A stretch of DNA of 64,000 bases from CAWFFV01 sp963814985 (GCA_963814985.1 CAWFFV010000057.1:248001-312000), one strand, 5' to 3'; shown: positions 1 through 12,727, counted from the first letter of the stretch. Program-made: numbers and translations. The notes: generated from the letters alone by a model not told the origin.

Positions 1-167
1 GCACTTTGCCTCTCAGAAGGGAGTTATCCAATAATACTCAGGTCGAATCAAGTTAGTCCCTTTTCTGCCAATTGATACGGATGGTATATGTCATACAGGT
101 AATCATTAGTCCGACCAATTTCTCCACTAGTAGCCAGGATTGGGTACTTTCCATCATCTACATATCA

Positions 168-920
168 CTACGCTACTTTGACTTTTCCCGTGATATACAC
201 TGCAACATTTCTCCCAAGCTTTTTCACCTCCCATTCCCCACTAAACCCCGGCAACCGCATCCTACCAGTGAGCAACTGTTGCATCGTTGCCTGCTTGATA
301 TCGCGCTTCTTGGCGATGAGTTTGTCGAGTGACGTGATCAGGGCATCTACATCGCTCAGGGCGGTGGCGATGGCTCGTTGCTCGATGCAGAGGAAGGGAG
401 ATGGAATTTGGAATTGATCGTTCACGATCATATTTGTGATTAGTTTGCAAATGTCACTCCTGCTGTTGCAGAGATTTCATTACCATGCAATGCTTTAGCA
501 TCATAGTAAGTGATATAAGATAGTCTATCTGATTACTGTTTATAGCTTGATATCTGATTAGCAGCTGCACGAAAGCCATCATGCAATCTCACTCATCAAC
601 GATTATAGAATGAAGGCCTGCCTACAGTGTCAGAACAACATGATTAAGTACCTTTTTTACACGGCATGTTGTCTTATGCTCTCCTTCGTCAGATCAACTC
701 TAGGTGTAACATATATTGCCATCTCATGTCAGATCGTCACCATAAACGAGGACAATCCGTTCCTGTAGTATCTTCTGCTCATCTTGAGGCGTTGTGCTGC
801 TCCCCGAATTACTCTGCCCAAGTTCGCCCAATTCTTAACCTCCCAATCCTCAGGAATCACCCCAACCTCGGTTTGCTTATATCCTGGTTTTAGTTTTATA
901 TTTTGTGCTGTTATTACCAT
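168..920 (-). pseudogene. hsdS: Type I restriction specificity subunit, degenerate
   Basis: This is the remains of the DNA-recognition subunit of a type I restriction-modification complex. The first about 40 residues (from 920) carry the family-typical start of a target-recognition domain, GYKQTEVGVIPEDWEV, and then lose frame. A second readable piece at 431-168 has the conserved central helix (QRAIATALSDVDALITSLD, then KKRDIKQATMQQLLTG) followed by the start of a second recognition domain that stops early. The stretch between the pieces is too short and out of frame for an intact first domain. It starts overlapping the end of hsdM, as in a normal hsdM-hsdS operon. No hsdR is visible, but it could lie beyond the left edge. 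Confidence 0.8.
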
Positions 921-3277
921 ACAAACCCCATCTTCTTCAAATGTGCTTCTACTTTGTCGCTCAAGACCTCAACCTCTTCGGTGAGCTTAGGCAATGGCAT
1001 TTCATAACGTTCAGCAAGCTCCTTGATACGTCCGGTCAATGCCTGGGAGATGCGATTCAGTTCGGTCTGCACATCAGAGGCAAGGGTAGCCAGCCATTTA
1101 TCTTCTACCACCAGTGTCTTCACTTCATCCTCGCTCAGCACCTTGTATCTGGCGGTTACTTTAGCATCGAGCGCTTTTTGTGCATCTTTGACTTTTTTTC
1201 TGGCTTCCGTTTCCTGTTCAAGCAGGTCGAGATATACATTCAGTATTGTTTGCTCGTCTGTCTGCGTCGGGATCGGCGAAAATATCCTTCAAGCGTATCT
1301 TCACACTGGCTTTGGTGATCTTGCCCTTCTCGTTTTTTGCCTCTTCAAGCAAACCTCCCTCGCCACCATGTTCTTCGTCCAGTTCTTCTAATCTTAAGTG
1401 TGATGGCTTCATTGGCAGCTTCTAGCTGTCTCAATGGTCTGCTGCTCGGCAGTAAAGTAGCGATTGATGATAAGCTGTGGCGGGATGAGGTCGCTGTTGG
1501 CCTTCCAACCATCCAACGCAATCATGTACACATCATCCTGCATGGTATCAGTCCAGTAGCTCATCAGGTGCTGGTATACATCATATTTATCAATCAGCCT
1601 GGCTTCGGCAAATACCCGCAGGATATCCTCAGCGAGTGCTTCGATCAATTGTTTGGGATGGCTGTCCACACCAATGCTCTTGAGGCTGAGGCATGTTGTT
1701 CGTTTGCCATTGCTCAAACAGCGCTGTCACTGTCTGGGTATAAGCCACAAACTCGGGGTGCGTGAATATGGTTGGCTTGATCTGTGCAATATCCACTCTG
1801 AGCTGGCTGTAGCCTGTGCGTGATCCCGCTTCAAAGAGTTGCTGCTTGAGTGTGGGAAAAATCTGCCAGTAGATGTCCAGAGCATCAATGTCATGGTTGG
1901 GGATGCCACCCAGCAGATGCGCCGCGATGTCGTGCAAGTCTTCGGCTTCTGTGCTGTCGATGTAGCGCGGAATGTTGAGGTTGTAATCGTTGGACGCAAT
2001 TTCGGCTACACTTACCATGCGTGAATATTTCGGTAGCTCGATTTGCCTGTTAAAAACATCCACGATCTTATGAATGTCCTGATGGCGCAAACGGTTCTTA
2101 TTGCCATCCTTCATAAAGCCTTTGCTGGCATCGATCATAAAGATACCCGTGCGGTTCGCAGCATTTTCCTTATCGATGACGATGATGCAGGCAGGGATGC
2201 CGGTGCCATAGAACAGATTGGAAGGCAGGCCGATAATTCCCTTGATGTAACCCTTACGGATGATCTTTGTGCGGATGTCGCCTTCGGCATTGCCCCGAAA
2301 GAGGACGCCATGCGGCAGAATTATCGCGCCTTTGCCCGTGCTTTTGAGTGAGCGAATGATATGCAGAAGAAAAGCGTAGTCGCCATTTTTCTGAGGTGGC
2401 ACGCCATCGACAAAACGTTGATAAAGATCGTTGGCAGGGTCAAAGCCATTGCTCCATGCCTTATTGGAGAAGGGCGGATTGGCTACGACAAAGTCAAATG
2501 TCTTGAGGTTCCCGTTGTCTTGCTTAAAGTACGGACTGGAGAGTGAATTGTCCTGCCAGATTTCGGCTGTGGGGTTGTCGTGCAGGATCATGTTCATCTT
2601 TGCCAGTGCAGCGGTAGCATTGTCCATTTCCTGTCCGTAGATGGTCACACCGGTCTCTGATTCGTCGGCAGCCTTCAGCAATAGCGAGCCGGAGCCACAG
2701 GCAGGATCGTAGATGGTCTGGCTCTGGCTTCTGGCCTTATTGATGCCAATAACTTTAGCCATGATGCGGGAGACTTCGGCAGGGAGTGTAGAACTGTCCC
2801 TTGCTTTTGCCCGATTCGGTGGCGAAGTGACGCATCAGATATTCATAGGCATCCCCTAGAATATCATCGCCTTCTGCGCGGTTCTTGCTGGAAATTGAGA
2901 GCAGGGTTATCGAAAATCGCAACCAGATTGGAGAGGCGATCCTGCATCTCTTTGCCCTTGCCCAGCTTGTCGGCATCGTTGAAGTCGGCCACATCGATTA
3001 CACCTTTGAGATCATTGGCTTCGGCAAGCCTGGCGATGATCTTATTGATTTTGTCGCCGATCTCTTTATCACCTTTGAGTGCAACCATGTCAGTAAAACT
3101 ACCGCCATCGGGGACTTCGATCAGCGCATTGGGCTGACCAGCGTATTTGTCGGAGACATATTTGACGAAGAGAAGGACGAGGACATAATCTTTGTACTGC
3201 GAGGCGTCCATCCCTCCACGGAGTTCGTCACAGCTTTTCCATAGTGAGCTATATAGCTCACTTTTCTTGATTGCCAT
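914..3277 (-). pseudogene. hsdM: Type I restriction DNA methyltransferase subunit, frameshifted
   Basis: This encoded the N6-adenine methyltransferase subunit of a type I restriction-modification enzyme. The N-terminal helical domain reads from 3277 (start MAIKKSELYSSLWKSCDELR). The methyltransferase core lies at 2762-1629, with the SAM motif DPACGSGSLLLKA and the catalytic motif VANPPF. The C-terminal coiled part ends at 914 with AHLKKMGFVW. The pieces are in different frames, with breaks near 2870, 2765, 1700, 1400 and 1230, so no single polypeptide can be made. Its stop overlaps the hsdS start. Given five breaks here and a damaged hsdS, genuine decay is more likely than sequencing error at this locus. 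Confidence 0.88.
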
Positions 3278-3638
3278 TGGAGGCTTTCCCTATCAACTTT
3301 CTATGGCAGCTTAGTAGAGAGTTTGGTGGCGTGTTGCGTCCGCCCTGGCAATGAGCGGGGGGTATATTTCAAACTCTGGAACAAGTTGCAAAATATTGAA
3401 CTTACGCGACTTTAGACATTTCACAGTCCAGGATATAGAAATTAAGTGCCTAAATTCTAGCCCAAGAGCACGCCCTCATGCAAATCAAATCTACAGCTTA
3501 GTACCGATGGTCACAAACACGTTAGCGAGAAAAGTGACGTCAACAAGCGATGCACTTCCCATTGATAGCATGTGACTGATAGATTGGCATATTCCTTTTT
3601 GTTTTCTTCTTACGCTAAAAGGAAAGAAGAGGTATGTC
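3278..3638. other. Intergenic region between hsdM and the patatin gene
   Basis: These 361 bp separate two divergent genes and should hold both promoters. I see no convincing protein, RNA gene or strong hairpin here. A purine-rich ribosome binding site (GAAGAGG, about 3626-3632) precedes the patatin ATG. Confidence 0.5.
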
Positions 3639-4998
3639 ATGGAACAAAAACAACATATAGGATTGGTTTTGCAAGGCGGCGGCGCACTTGGAGCGTACGA
3701 ATGCGGGGTCGTCAAGGCTCTGGACGAGCAATATAGCGGTTTCCTCTCGAATTTGGATGTTGTTTCGGGAGTTTCAATTGGGGCAATCAATGCGGCTATG
3801 CTTGTCGGAGCGAGAGAAGACAATCCGGTTCAAGCACTTGAGAAGATGTGGCTGAGCAATTTTTCTATGTCCAATGTCCCATTTTTGCCAGCACAGATGC
3901 AACCTTTTTTTTCTTTCAGGGGGATGTGGGGCACCCCTGGCATGAGTTGTGTTCGCCCAGAACTCTTTCTCGCACCGTGGATGACCAACAGTTGCTATGA
4001 TACCACTCCGCTACTTCAAACGCTGGAGAAACTCATAGATATTGAGAAGATCAACAATGCCAGGCGTCATCTTATGGTAGGGACTTCTAACCTTGAGACC
4101 GGTGAGTTCACATGGTTTAAGAACAAAAGGAGTCGGCCTTTCTCCTATGACATGATCCGAGCCAGCGGTGCTCTGATTCCTGCCTTTGCACCAATGCGTC
4201 TGGCAGATCAAGAAACCGGCAGGGTCTGTCATTATTGTGATGGCGGGTACCTGTACAACCTGCCTTTATTTGAAGTGGCGAACACTTTGGAACAGTTCAA
4301 GGACGGAGAACGGCTGGTGATCATCGTTGAACTTTTTCCAATGAAGGGCGAAGTACCTGCAAACCTGTTTGACGCTCAAAACCGTATCATACAAATGGCT
4401 TTTTCCAGCAAGATTTCGACTGGATAGCAAATTTTTTGAACAGATGAGTGCTTTTATCACACTGGTGAAAGAATTAGAAAGCATGTCAGATGAAATCAAA
4501 AAAGGGCTATCCGCTGCTATGGCGACTGAGGCCAACAACAATTCCGAACGCCAACAAGCGCCTGCATTCCAACAACCAGATGAGGTCAACATAAATCAAC
4601 TCCAACAAGCCTATGCCGGACTTGATCAGATGATCAACCAGGCTAAGAGTGAGATCAACAAAGATCCAGAACTCAAACAAGCTTATGACGAGCAACAAAC
4701 ATATAATGGACCACAAGATAACAGACAACAAGCATATAGTGGGCCACAATCCTATGACGGACAACAAGCATATAACGGGCCACAAGCCTACAAACCCATC
4801 AAGCATCTTGTCATTACTTCAAGGAGGTCAGAGCCATTTAGTGCAGCCAGCGACTTTTCCCGAGCTGCTATTGAAGAAAGAATTGAGCGTGGCTATCAGG
4901 ATACCAGTGACGCTATCAGGGACTTTAAAGCATCCATGCAAAGACAGGCATCACTTGAACCATTAAATTCTCCTCCTCAGAAAGTGACAGTGCCATAG
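3639..4998 (+). pseudogene. Patatin-like phospholipase with Gln/Tyr-rich tail, one frameshift
   Basis: This is a patatin-family serine acylhydrolase expected to release fatty acids from membrane lipids. The oxyanion-hole loop GGGALGAYECGV is at residues 12-23, the nucleophile elbow GVSIG is near residue 45, and the DGG of the catalytic Asp is near residue 206, so the Ser-Asp dyad is complete. The first frame ends at 4427, but the sequence continues as RLDSKFFEQM in the next frame to 4998. The join is near 4412 in a short T run and needs a +1 shift. The tail has imperfect QQAYNGP/QSYDGP repeats (about 4680-4795) and a basic segment. The start has a good Shine-Dalgarno sequence. The catalytic part is intact even if the tail is lost. 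Confidence 0.82.
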
Positions 4999-5002
4999 GA
5001 AA

Positions 5003-5063
5003 TAACTATTCAGAAGGGGGTGCTGGGGGACTGCCGTCCCCAGCACCCCCTTCTGAATAGTTA
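5003..5063. repeat. Mini palindrome with TAACTATTCAG ends; possible bidirectional terminator
   Basis: This is a perfect inverted repeat. It begins TAACTATTCAG, continues with a G-rich arm ending GTGCTGGGG, has a 9-nt loop and returns symmetrically. Its outer 11 bases match the terminal repeats of the much larger palindromic elements at 40314-40467, 27805-27956 and 60356-60531, but the interior is unrelated. It lies between two convergent genes and could terminate both transcripts. Confidence 0.8.
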
Positions 5064-5067
5064 CACT

Positions 5068-5301
5068 TTAAATACGGTCTCGGACTCCTTGCACCCCTAC
5101 CACGTTCGCGCAGTGGGCACAGCAATAGAAGGCCCCATTTGCTTCTACGCCATGTCCAATGATCTTGCAACCACAGTGCTTACAGGGAGGAGCAAGAGCG
5201 GTAATGGCGCATTCAAAGCTGTCGAACACATGTGTTCTTCCAGTCATGAGCACCTCAAAGGACTTATCATATTGGTTGCCGCACACTTCACATTGTGCCA
5301 T
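5068..5301 (-). CDS. Small cysteine-rich zinc-ribbon protein
   Basis: This is a protein of about 77 residues starting MAQCEVCGNQYDKSFEV. The cysteines form pairs CEVC, CKHCGC and CCAHC, with extra Cys/His residues (FECA, HGVE), consistent with binding one or two zinc ions. Similar short proteins are usually annotated as hypothetical or prokaryotic-metallothionein-like; the exact role is unknown. I chose the ATG at 5301 because AAAGGGGAT stands 8-10 nt upstream; the longer reading frame has no such signal. It is convergent with the patatin gene and faces the mini palindrome at its 3' end. Confidence 0.72.
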   Translation of the reverse strand: MAQCEVCGNQYDKSFEVLMTGRTHVFDSFECAITALAPPCKHCGCKIIGHGVEANGAFYCCAHCANVVGVQGVRDRI

Positions 5302-5386
5302 ACTTGTGATCCCCTTTCTCTGATATGACTTGTGTCTCTTTTCTTTCACTCAACATCACGACAGAGGTGAGTGAAAGGTTTCCAAC

Positions 5387-7565
5387 TCAGCCTCTTCCCG
5401 CTTCATCAAAGTTGCCAATGAGCTGATATGACACAGGTGAATACGGTCGCATCATCTCATTATCCTCGTGATCAATGATATGACAATGCCATACATAACC
5501 TGGACCAACAGTCGGATCGAACGGGAATAGGTTCTGCCCCGGCTTTACAGCTTTGATCGGCACGCCCTGCGGTGCCCACCTTGCAACAATACGCGTGACC
5601 TGATCAGGAAACATCTTCACCGTATCTTTCCAACCTGCCTCATTTGCATCTGGTGGGGTCGCTTGCTGCCTGAAGATAGGGGCCAACATCCGGGTTTCCA
5701 CCAATGGCACCAGCTGCATTGGGTTCATTATAGAACAAAGGCGGTCCAAAACCGGGGATGTAGCCACCGCCAGGGAATAGCGAGTCATACGCTGTTCGAT
5801 AATGCACTGTATCAAAATCCTGACGATTGAGAAGCTGGAATTGAATCAAGTGGATATGTATCGGGTGAGCATCCATTGTCAGGTTAATAATTTCCCATAC
5901 CTCCGTCGCACCAACCTCTGGCAGTTCGGTCAAAAAGATTCCCTGTCCCATCGTACCAGGCTGCGAGTCGGGAATTGGTGTGACGGTCCCCTGACGTATT
6001 CCGCTCCAATGGGTGTTATTCAACAGAACCACAAGAGGACCACCTGGACCTTCAACCTCAATGAGCACCAGTTGCCGTTTGACGGATGGCTTCACTCCGG
6101 CAGCCAACGTACCTGTCTGCGGATTAGCTAATCGTACAATGGACCGTTCCTGGTTCGGCCCTCCCCGTAGCGATCCACCATTTGCAGGATTGTAGCTTGT
6201 GTCCGGGCTAGAGAGCGGCAGATTTACTCGAAACTGCATAATCTGACCGTTAGTCGTTGGATCAGGTGGATCGCCACTGGGATAGGGAGCAGCAGCACTG
6301 TTCACCAGCGTGAAGCTTTGACCCATAAGGTAGGTGAAATCAATAATAATGTCGGCACGCTCAATGGGAGCAAGGAAAAGCTGTAAAGATGAGGGATCGT
6401 GCGGGTCGTTGAGTTGAACCGGCTGGTCGAGCAGTCCTCCATCGGTACCGATCTGCCAAAAAGCCGGACCTGCTGTCTGCTTTACCGAATCAACCAGACG
6501 CATCTCCAGGAAACGAGCATTCGCTCCATTCATGAAGTGGAAGCGATAGCGTCGTGGTTCCACATTAAGAAAGGGCCAACTCTTCCCATTGGCCACGATA
6601 ACATCGCCAAAAAACTCTGGAATCCAGTAGGGATGCACAGAAGGGTTTGGCGGAGGACCATTGAGGCCCGTCGGATTATTTGTAGGAGTGCCATCTGGAA
6701 ATAGTAACTGCCCATTTGTGTCAAACTGTCTATCCTGGAGAACAAGTTCAATCTCTTGCTGACCGCCTGGTAGTTCCAAAGGGTTGTTGGGTAACCCGGT
6801 GTCGTACTGATCACGTATGATGTAAGCTGTAAGCAATCCTGCATAGACATTAATGCGTGTTGCTCCCAGTGAATGGTCATGGAACAGCAGTGTTGTAGCT
6901 TGTTGGGAGTTGGGATACTGGTAGATCGCACTATGAGCAGCAGTAGATCTGAGCGTAGCATACCCTTTCCCATGAAGTCCATTCCGCGTGAACCATTGAT
7001 TTGGTCCACCGTCGAATGCTGAAGGGACTTCACCACCGTGCAAATGGGCAACTGTTGGGATTGGACCCTTATAAGGGGCAAACGAACCCATCTGCATCAA
7101 TGGATCGGCCCAATGGATCGTCTGGTCGATGGTGAGAAGCGGTTCAAGCTGAGAATTAGCCGGATATGGCAGATTATTAACGTAAGTAACCGTGGTGGGA
7201 TAGTGACGATGCGCCTCGACCGTGAAGCCGGGGTAGAAAGCAGGTCTGTCGCCGACCTTATATCCCCACACGTATGTGCCGGCCTGGAATGGAGATGTCA
7301 GCCCTGCATAGATGCTCTCTGGCAAGATCTTCTGTTGGAACTCTTGTGCCTCCACTATTATGGAGGTATCAGAAACTCTTTTCCCTGCAAACGTTGGCAG
7401 AGGATCTACATACTTCTGTATGTCCGAACCAGGTAGAGGGGTCTGCGGAACCTGGACTGAGGCAAAGACATGCGAGATACCTTGTAACGACTCTCCCGCA
7501 AAGATGAGTGCCCCGGTGCCTACAGAGACACCCATCTTCTTGAGGAAGCGTCTTCTTGTCGTCAT
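5387..7565 (-). pseudogene. Tat-exported multicopper oxidase (CotA-like), one frameshift
   Basis: This is an exported copper oxidase of the CotA/bilirubin oxidase group, which oxidises phenolics or metals with oxygen. It starts MTTRRRFLKKMG, a twin-arginine signal followed by a hydrophobic stretch. The start at 7565 is chosen because GGAGG lies 8 nt upstream. Copper motifs in order are HLHGG, HDHSLG, the type-1/trinuclear segment HPIHIHL, and HCHIIDHEDNEMM close to the C-terminus. The last motif is in another frame (5387-5815). The protein reads through to about GNPDVGPYLQ and resumes at TPPDANEAGWKD, so a +1 shift near 5670 separates it from its final copper ligands. If the break is real, the enzyme is inactive. 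Confidence 0.85.
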
Positions 7566-7932
7566 GATGATAACCTCCAAATATTCCAGCACTTACAAGC
7601 TTATTCGGGAACCAGCCTGATATGATAGTAGTAACCAGAGTGAATGGCATTTTTTAGGAAAGAAGCAATGCGCTTCTCAATCTACTGCTCAATATAATAT
7701 GAATGAACTATCAGGCTTACTCAGGAATGACGGAGAATGAACTTACGCTTTTGACACAGAGTAAAAATTGTGTGCAATACAGCAGCTTATTCTTTCTCTG
7801 AGTTCAGTATATTGTTTGCAACTATCTGGATGCTTCAATGCAAAAAAGCTCACTTTTGCTAATTACTGACCCACCACCTCAAAATAGGACATATGCCCCA
7901 TGCACACAGAGCCGTGAGAGGTTAGGATAGAT
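7566..7932. other. Intergenic region upstream of oxidase and membrane-protein genes
   Basis: This is a divergent intergenic region of about 370 bp. Apart from the ribosome binding site of the oxidase gene (7574-7578), I see no RNA gene or long repeat. It should contain the promoters of both neighbours, but none is clear enough to place. Confidence 0.4.
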
Positions 7933-8718
7933 ATGAAAGCATACTTTCAAAAGAAGTCTCTTATGCGGAACAGAAAGGAAACATTATCAATGGTGGGTAG
8001 AATCCCGCGGAATGCATTTTGGCAGGTCGGCGTCTTTCGCATCACTGTGGCTGTCAGCATCCTCTTTTTCCTGCTGACAATCATCGCAATGCTCTTGTAT
8101 CCAGGAGGTACGATAACTGACCCCCACAGTCATGGCTATTCCTTCTTTTTGAACTTCTTTAGCGACCTGGGGCGAATCACTGCTCTCTCCGGCCAATCCA
8201 ATCTTGCTTCAAGGGTACTCTTCACCATTGCCTTGAGTATGGGTGCTCTGAGCATTGCGCTCTTCTTTGTGGCTTTTACCCAGTTCTTTACTGGTTCAGG
8301 TATCGCCTTGCGACTCAGTCGTATAGGGGCTGTCTGTGGTCTGGTCACCAGTATCTGTCTCATCGGTGTGGCTTTCGTGCCAATGGATCTTTCTGGGCAG
8401 GTGCACAACCTGTTTCTCGACGTCGCAGTGCCGTCCTTCCTTGTCGCTTTTCTGCTACTCTTCCAGGCAGTCTTGCTCACTCCCAGCTTCCCGCGTCGGT
8501 TTGTCCTGGTCTTCAGTGCTTTCGCGCTTCTGCTTACGGGATACACCCTCTTATTGCTCTTCTTACTCTTATTCGGACCAACAGCCGGGACACTTGCATG
8601 GGAGATAATACAGGCGACAGGACAGAAGGTTATCGTTTATGCCTCGATTCTCACCGCGCTCATTCAGGCACTCAGTGTGCCGCTTCTGAGAAACGTTGAA
8701 CCGCAGTCACCTTCATAG
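7933..8718 (+). CDS. DUF998-like integral membrane protein
   Basis: This is a 261-residue protein with about six hydrophobic helices (roughly residues 35-57, 90-115, 127-150, 160-185, 190-215 and 230-252) and little else. Between helices 1 and 2 is the segment FFLNFFSDLGR, and later FVPMDLSGQVHNL. This pattern of SDLG followed by a short loop with H resembles DUF998/frpC-type membrane proteins of unknown function. The upstream ATG at 7933 is used; an internal ATG at 7990 is an alternative. It converges on pckG with two strong hairpins between them. Confidence 0.65.
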   Translation: MKAYFQKKSLMRNRKETLSMVGRIPRNAFWQVGVFRITVAVSILFFLLTIIAMLLYPGGTITDPHSHGYSFFLNFFSDLGRITALSGQSNLASRVLFTIALSMGALSIALFFVAFTQFFTGSGIALRLSRIGAVCGLVTSICLIGVAFVPMDLSGQVHNLFLDVAVPSFLVAFLLLFQAVLLTPSFPRRFVLVFSAFALLLTGYTLLLLFLLLFGPTAGTLAWEIIQATGQKVIVYASILTALIQALSVPLLRNVEPQSPS

Positions 8719-8761
8719 CCTTTTCTCAAATGGTGATCCTTGCAGATCTAGCACCCTTGAG

Positions 8762-8795
8762 CAGAGGACAGTGTTGACACTCACACTGTCCTCTG
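8762..8795. terminator. Hairpin between convergent genes
   Basis: The arms CAGAGGACAGTGT and ACACTGTCCTCTG are perfectly complementary across an 8-nt loop. It lies 44 bp after the DUF998-like stop. There is no long T run, so it may act as an attenuating or mRNA-stabilising hairpin. Confidence 0.6.
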
Positions 8796-8804
8796 GCATA
8801 TAGA

Positions 8805-8839
8805 ACTACGCCTGATTCATTTCCATGATCAGGCGTAGT
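8805..8839. terminator. Second hairpin facing pckG
   Basis: The arms ACTACGCCTGAT and ATCAGGCGTAGT are perfectly complementary, with an 11-nt loop. It lies immediately downstream of pckG on the minus strand and is a candidate terminator for it. Confidence 0.6.
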
Positions 8840-8860
8840 CTGAAATGATCTCCTAAGGCC

Positions 8861-10702
<1,842 letters not shown>

Positions 10703-11228
10703 GAATGCCTCCAACTGGTCATACTCGATCCCTCTTGTATGGGACTCTCTAACTATGAGTATCGTGCATTTATCTCACAATTCCCTCACGACAAAACAAA
10801 ACCACCTCACAATTTTGCAACGACTGCATGTATTCTAACATGAGGGAAAAGTGCTCATCGTTTTACGTTTCAAATGTGTTGGCAAAGATTTTCTCAAAAA
10901 GAAGCATTTTCACCCTCTGGAATGTCGACAAGACATCGTGTTTGTGATACAAAAAATACGAAAGAAACACATTGAGTGCGCGAATCCTTCTCAGTCTTTC
11001 TCAGGCTGTGACTATTTTGTGAGAGTGAGCAAAACTTCTGTGAGAGTATTGTGAAGTGATCATTTTACTCTTAAGAAGAGCAAAGAGCATCTAAGCACTT
11101 CTCGCATATGTGGGGTAACGTATGATCTCTCGTCGCAAAGAATGCGCATGAGACTGAAAAAGGATTCGCACGCTTCAAATTTTCTAGAAGATGTGGATGC
11201 TTACCATGTTTAAGGAGGAATATGTAGG
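10703..11228. other. Intergenic region with short direct repeats
   Basis: About 525 bp separate divergent genes. GTGAGAGT occurs at 11019-11026 and again at 11040-11047, exactly 21 bp apart, which could be a two-turn operator for the small gene downstream. TCACAATT occurs twice upstream of pckG (about 10775-10813). I see no gene; short ORFs here have no ribosome binding sites. Confidence 0.35.
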
Positions 11229-11483
11229 ATGCAAAGTTTTGAGCCTTCGGTTTCCGAGATAGCCATTCAATCACAGATGGAGTCCACTGTATTTGGAGTA
11301 GGTAGTCGGGTACGCGTGACCAGTTATAGTCCCTTCAGAGGATTGAGGGGAACAATACAGATTGTCGATACCATTCCTGATCCTGATGAGCCGTTTTGTT
11401 TCTATCACATTGAGCTAGAAGGAGCGTACATCAAGGAGCCGATCTGGTTTGAGCAAGATGAGGTGGAGTCAGTTTCTTTGTAG
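11229..11483 (+). CDS. Small conserved-type hypothetical protein, 84 aa
   Basis: The protein is acidic and soluble, without membrane segments or a signal peptide. The segment FGVGSRVRVTSYSPFRGLRGTIQIVDTIPD looks like an SH3/KOW-type beta barrel (a turn of G-x-V-x-V, then GLRGTI). The second half, FCFYHIELEGAYIKEPIWFEQDEVESV, continues the beta pattern. Such small barrels occur in nucleic-acid or ribosome-associated proteins, but I do not recognise the family. AAGGAGG lies about 10 nt upstream of the ATG. A strong hairpin (11541-11589) follows the gene. Confidence 0.6.
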   Translation: MQSFEPSVSEIAIQSQMESTVFGVGSRVRVTSYSPFRGLRGTIQIVDTIPDPDEPFCFYHIELEGAYIKEPIWFEQDEVESVSL

Positions 11484-11540
11484 CTACTCAATTCAATTTT
11501 TGCCCGAATGAGTGGCGATATCCTCAAATGGCTTAACGGA

Positions 11541-11589
11541 ATGCGCGAGAAGTCCTGTCCCTTCCAACGAGACAGAACTTCCCGCGCAT
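11541..11589 (+). terminator. Long hairpin after the 84-aa gene
   Basis: ATGCGCG pairs with CGCGCAT at the ends, and GAAGT plus CTGTC pair with GACAG plus ACTTC inside with single-base bulges. The loop is 11 nt. The position suggests transcription termination. Confidence 0.5.
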
Positions 11590-11616
11590 TTCGTTGTTTC
11601 TGCGACTTGCTCTGGT

Positions 11617-11745
11617 TTGTGTGGTTTTTGTCGCCTGTGGTGGAGGTTGCGCCGCAACCTCCACCACAGGCGACAAAAACCACACAATATAGTTTGCGAA
11701 GCGCCGTAGGCGTTGAGGAATCAGAAAAAGAAACCTGAATAGTTA
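11617..11745 (+). repeat. Palindromic element A (right half)
   Basis: A 35-bp-arm palindrome (11617-11687), centred on GGTTGCG-C-CGCAACC, is followed by a small hairpin AGCGCC-GTA-GGCGTT and the terminal sequence CTGAATAGTTA. The left flank found in other copies is missing. Same family as the elements at 19614, 25538, 27805, 29947, 40314, 42400, 48228, 52033 and 60356. Confidence 0.88.
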
Positions 11746-11848
11746 TGCTGGTGCCAGACAGATAAAACCCATCAATTACCTTGTATGGTAGAGTACATGT
11801 CTGATACTATAGATCTAAAAACATCTCTACCAACAAAAAGGGGCAACA

Positions 11849-12727
11849 ATGGACTTCTCACGAGCCTGGAAGACAATCATAGATATGACCAACGGGATCA
11901 TCGCAGCATTCCCGGATCTTGTTCTGGCTTTCATTATCTTCATGCTTTTTTATTTCGCTGGCAGAAGAACGCGAGCGTTTGTCACCCTCATCACTGAAAA
12001 GCAGCAAAGGGCGAAAAACCTCGGACTGATCCTGGGACGACTGGCACAGAGCATCGTTGTCATTATCGGCATACTCGTCGCGCTAACCGTTATTTTTCCA
12101 TCGTTTCAGCCAAGCGATCTGATCCAACTCCTGGGCATTGGAAGCGTTGCCATCGGCTTTGCTTTCCATGACATTTTTCAGAACTTTCTTGCCGGCATTC
12201 TTTTGCTCTTAACCTCGCCCTTCAAGATTGGGGACCAGATCAGTGTGGGAGATTTTGAAGGCACAGTCGAAGACATTCAGACGCGTGCTACAACGATCAG
12301 GACCCATGACGAACGGCGCATTGTCATCCCAAATACAGATCTCTTTACTCAATCGGTAACAGTCAACACGGCCTTTGGCAAGCGTCGCATGGAATACGAG
12401 GTAGGAGTCAACTACCATGGCGATATCAATTATGCCAAAGGGATCATCCTTGATGCCGTCAATAGTATAGATGGGGTGCTCAAAGATCCGCCCGCCGAGG
12501 CGCTGGTTGTGGCATTAGCTGAGCCAAGTGTCAATATCCGCGTCTACTGGTGGTCAGCGACACCTGGATATATGCATCTCCTTCATTTGCAAGATAAAGT
12601 ACTCACCGTGCTCAAGAACAAGCTGATCGAGAGCGACATCGATGCTCCACCTCCGCTACAACGCATCCTTCTCCAAAATCAGCAGGAAGGAGAGCCAGGA
12701 ACGGCTCTGGTGATCACAAGACCGTAA
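11849..12727 (+). CDS. MscS-family mechanosensitive channel
   Basis: This is a small-conductance mechanosensitive channel that releases solutes on osmotic downshock. The protein is 292 residues. Hydrophobic helices lie at about 20-40, 62-85 and 92-118. The pore helix region reads GIGSVAIGFAFHDIFQNFLAGILLL, which matches the Gly/Ala-packed TM3 of MscS. The family beta-domain signature follows: PFKIGDQISVGDFEGTVEDIQTR and RIVIPNTDLF. Its length is close to E. coli MscS (286). The start has GGGG close upstream. It stands alone downstream of repeat element A. Confidence 0.94.
   Translation: MDFSRAWKTIIDMTNGIIAAFPDLVLAFIIFMLFYFAGRRTRAFVTLITEKQQRAKNLGLILGRLAQSIVVIIGILVALTVIFPSFQPSDLIQLLGIGSVAIGFAFHDIFQNFLAGILLLLTSPFKIGDQISVGDFEGTVEDIQTRATTIRTHDERRIVIPNTDLFTQSVTVNTAFGKRRMEYEVGVNYHGDINYAKGIILDAVNSIDGVLKDPPAEALVVALAEPSVNIRVYWWSATPGYMHLLHLQDKVLTVLKNKLIESDIDAPPPLQRILLQNQQEGEPGTALVITRP

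Noticed and set aside
4680..4795. QQAYNGP-type repeats in the patatin tail as a mobile or phase-variable tract
   Set aside because: Only about five imperfect units, all in frame; this looks like an ordinary low-complexity linker.
10851..11054. 67-codon frame between pckG and the 84-aa gene
   Set aside because: No ribosome binding site, no domain and no codon-usage support.
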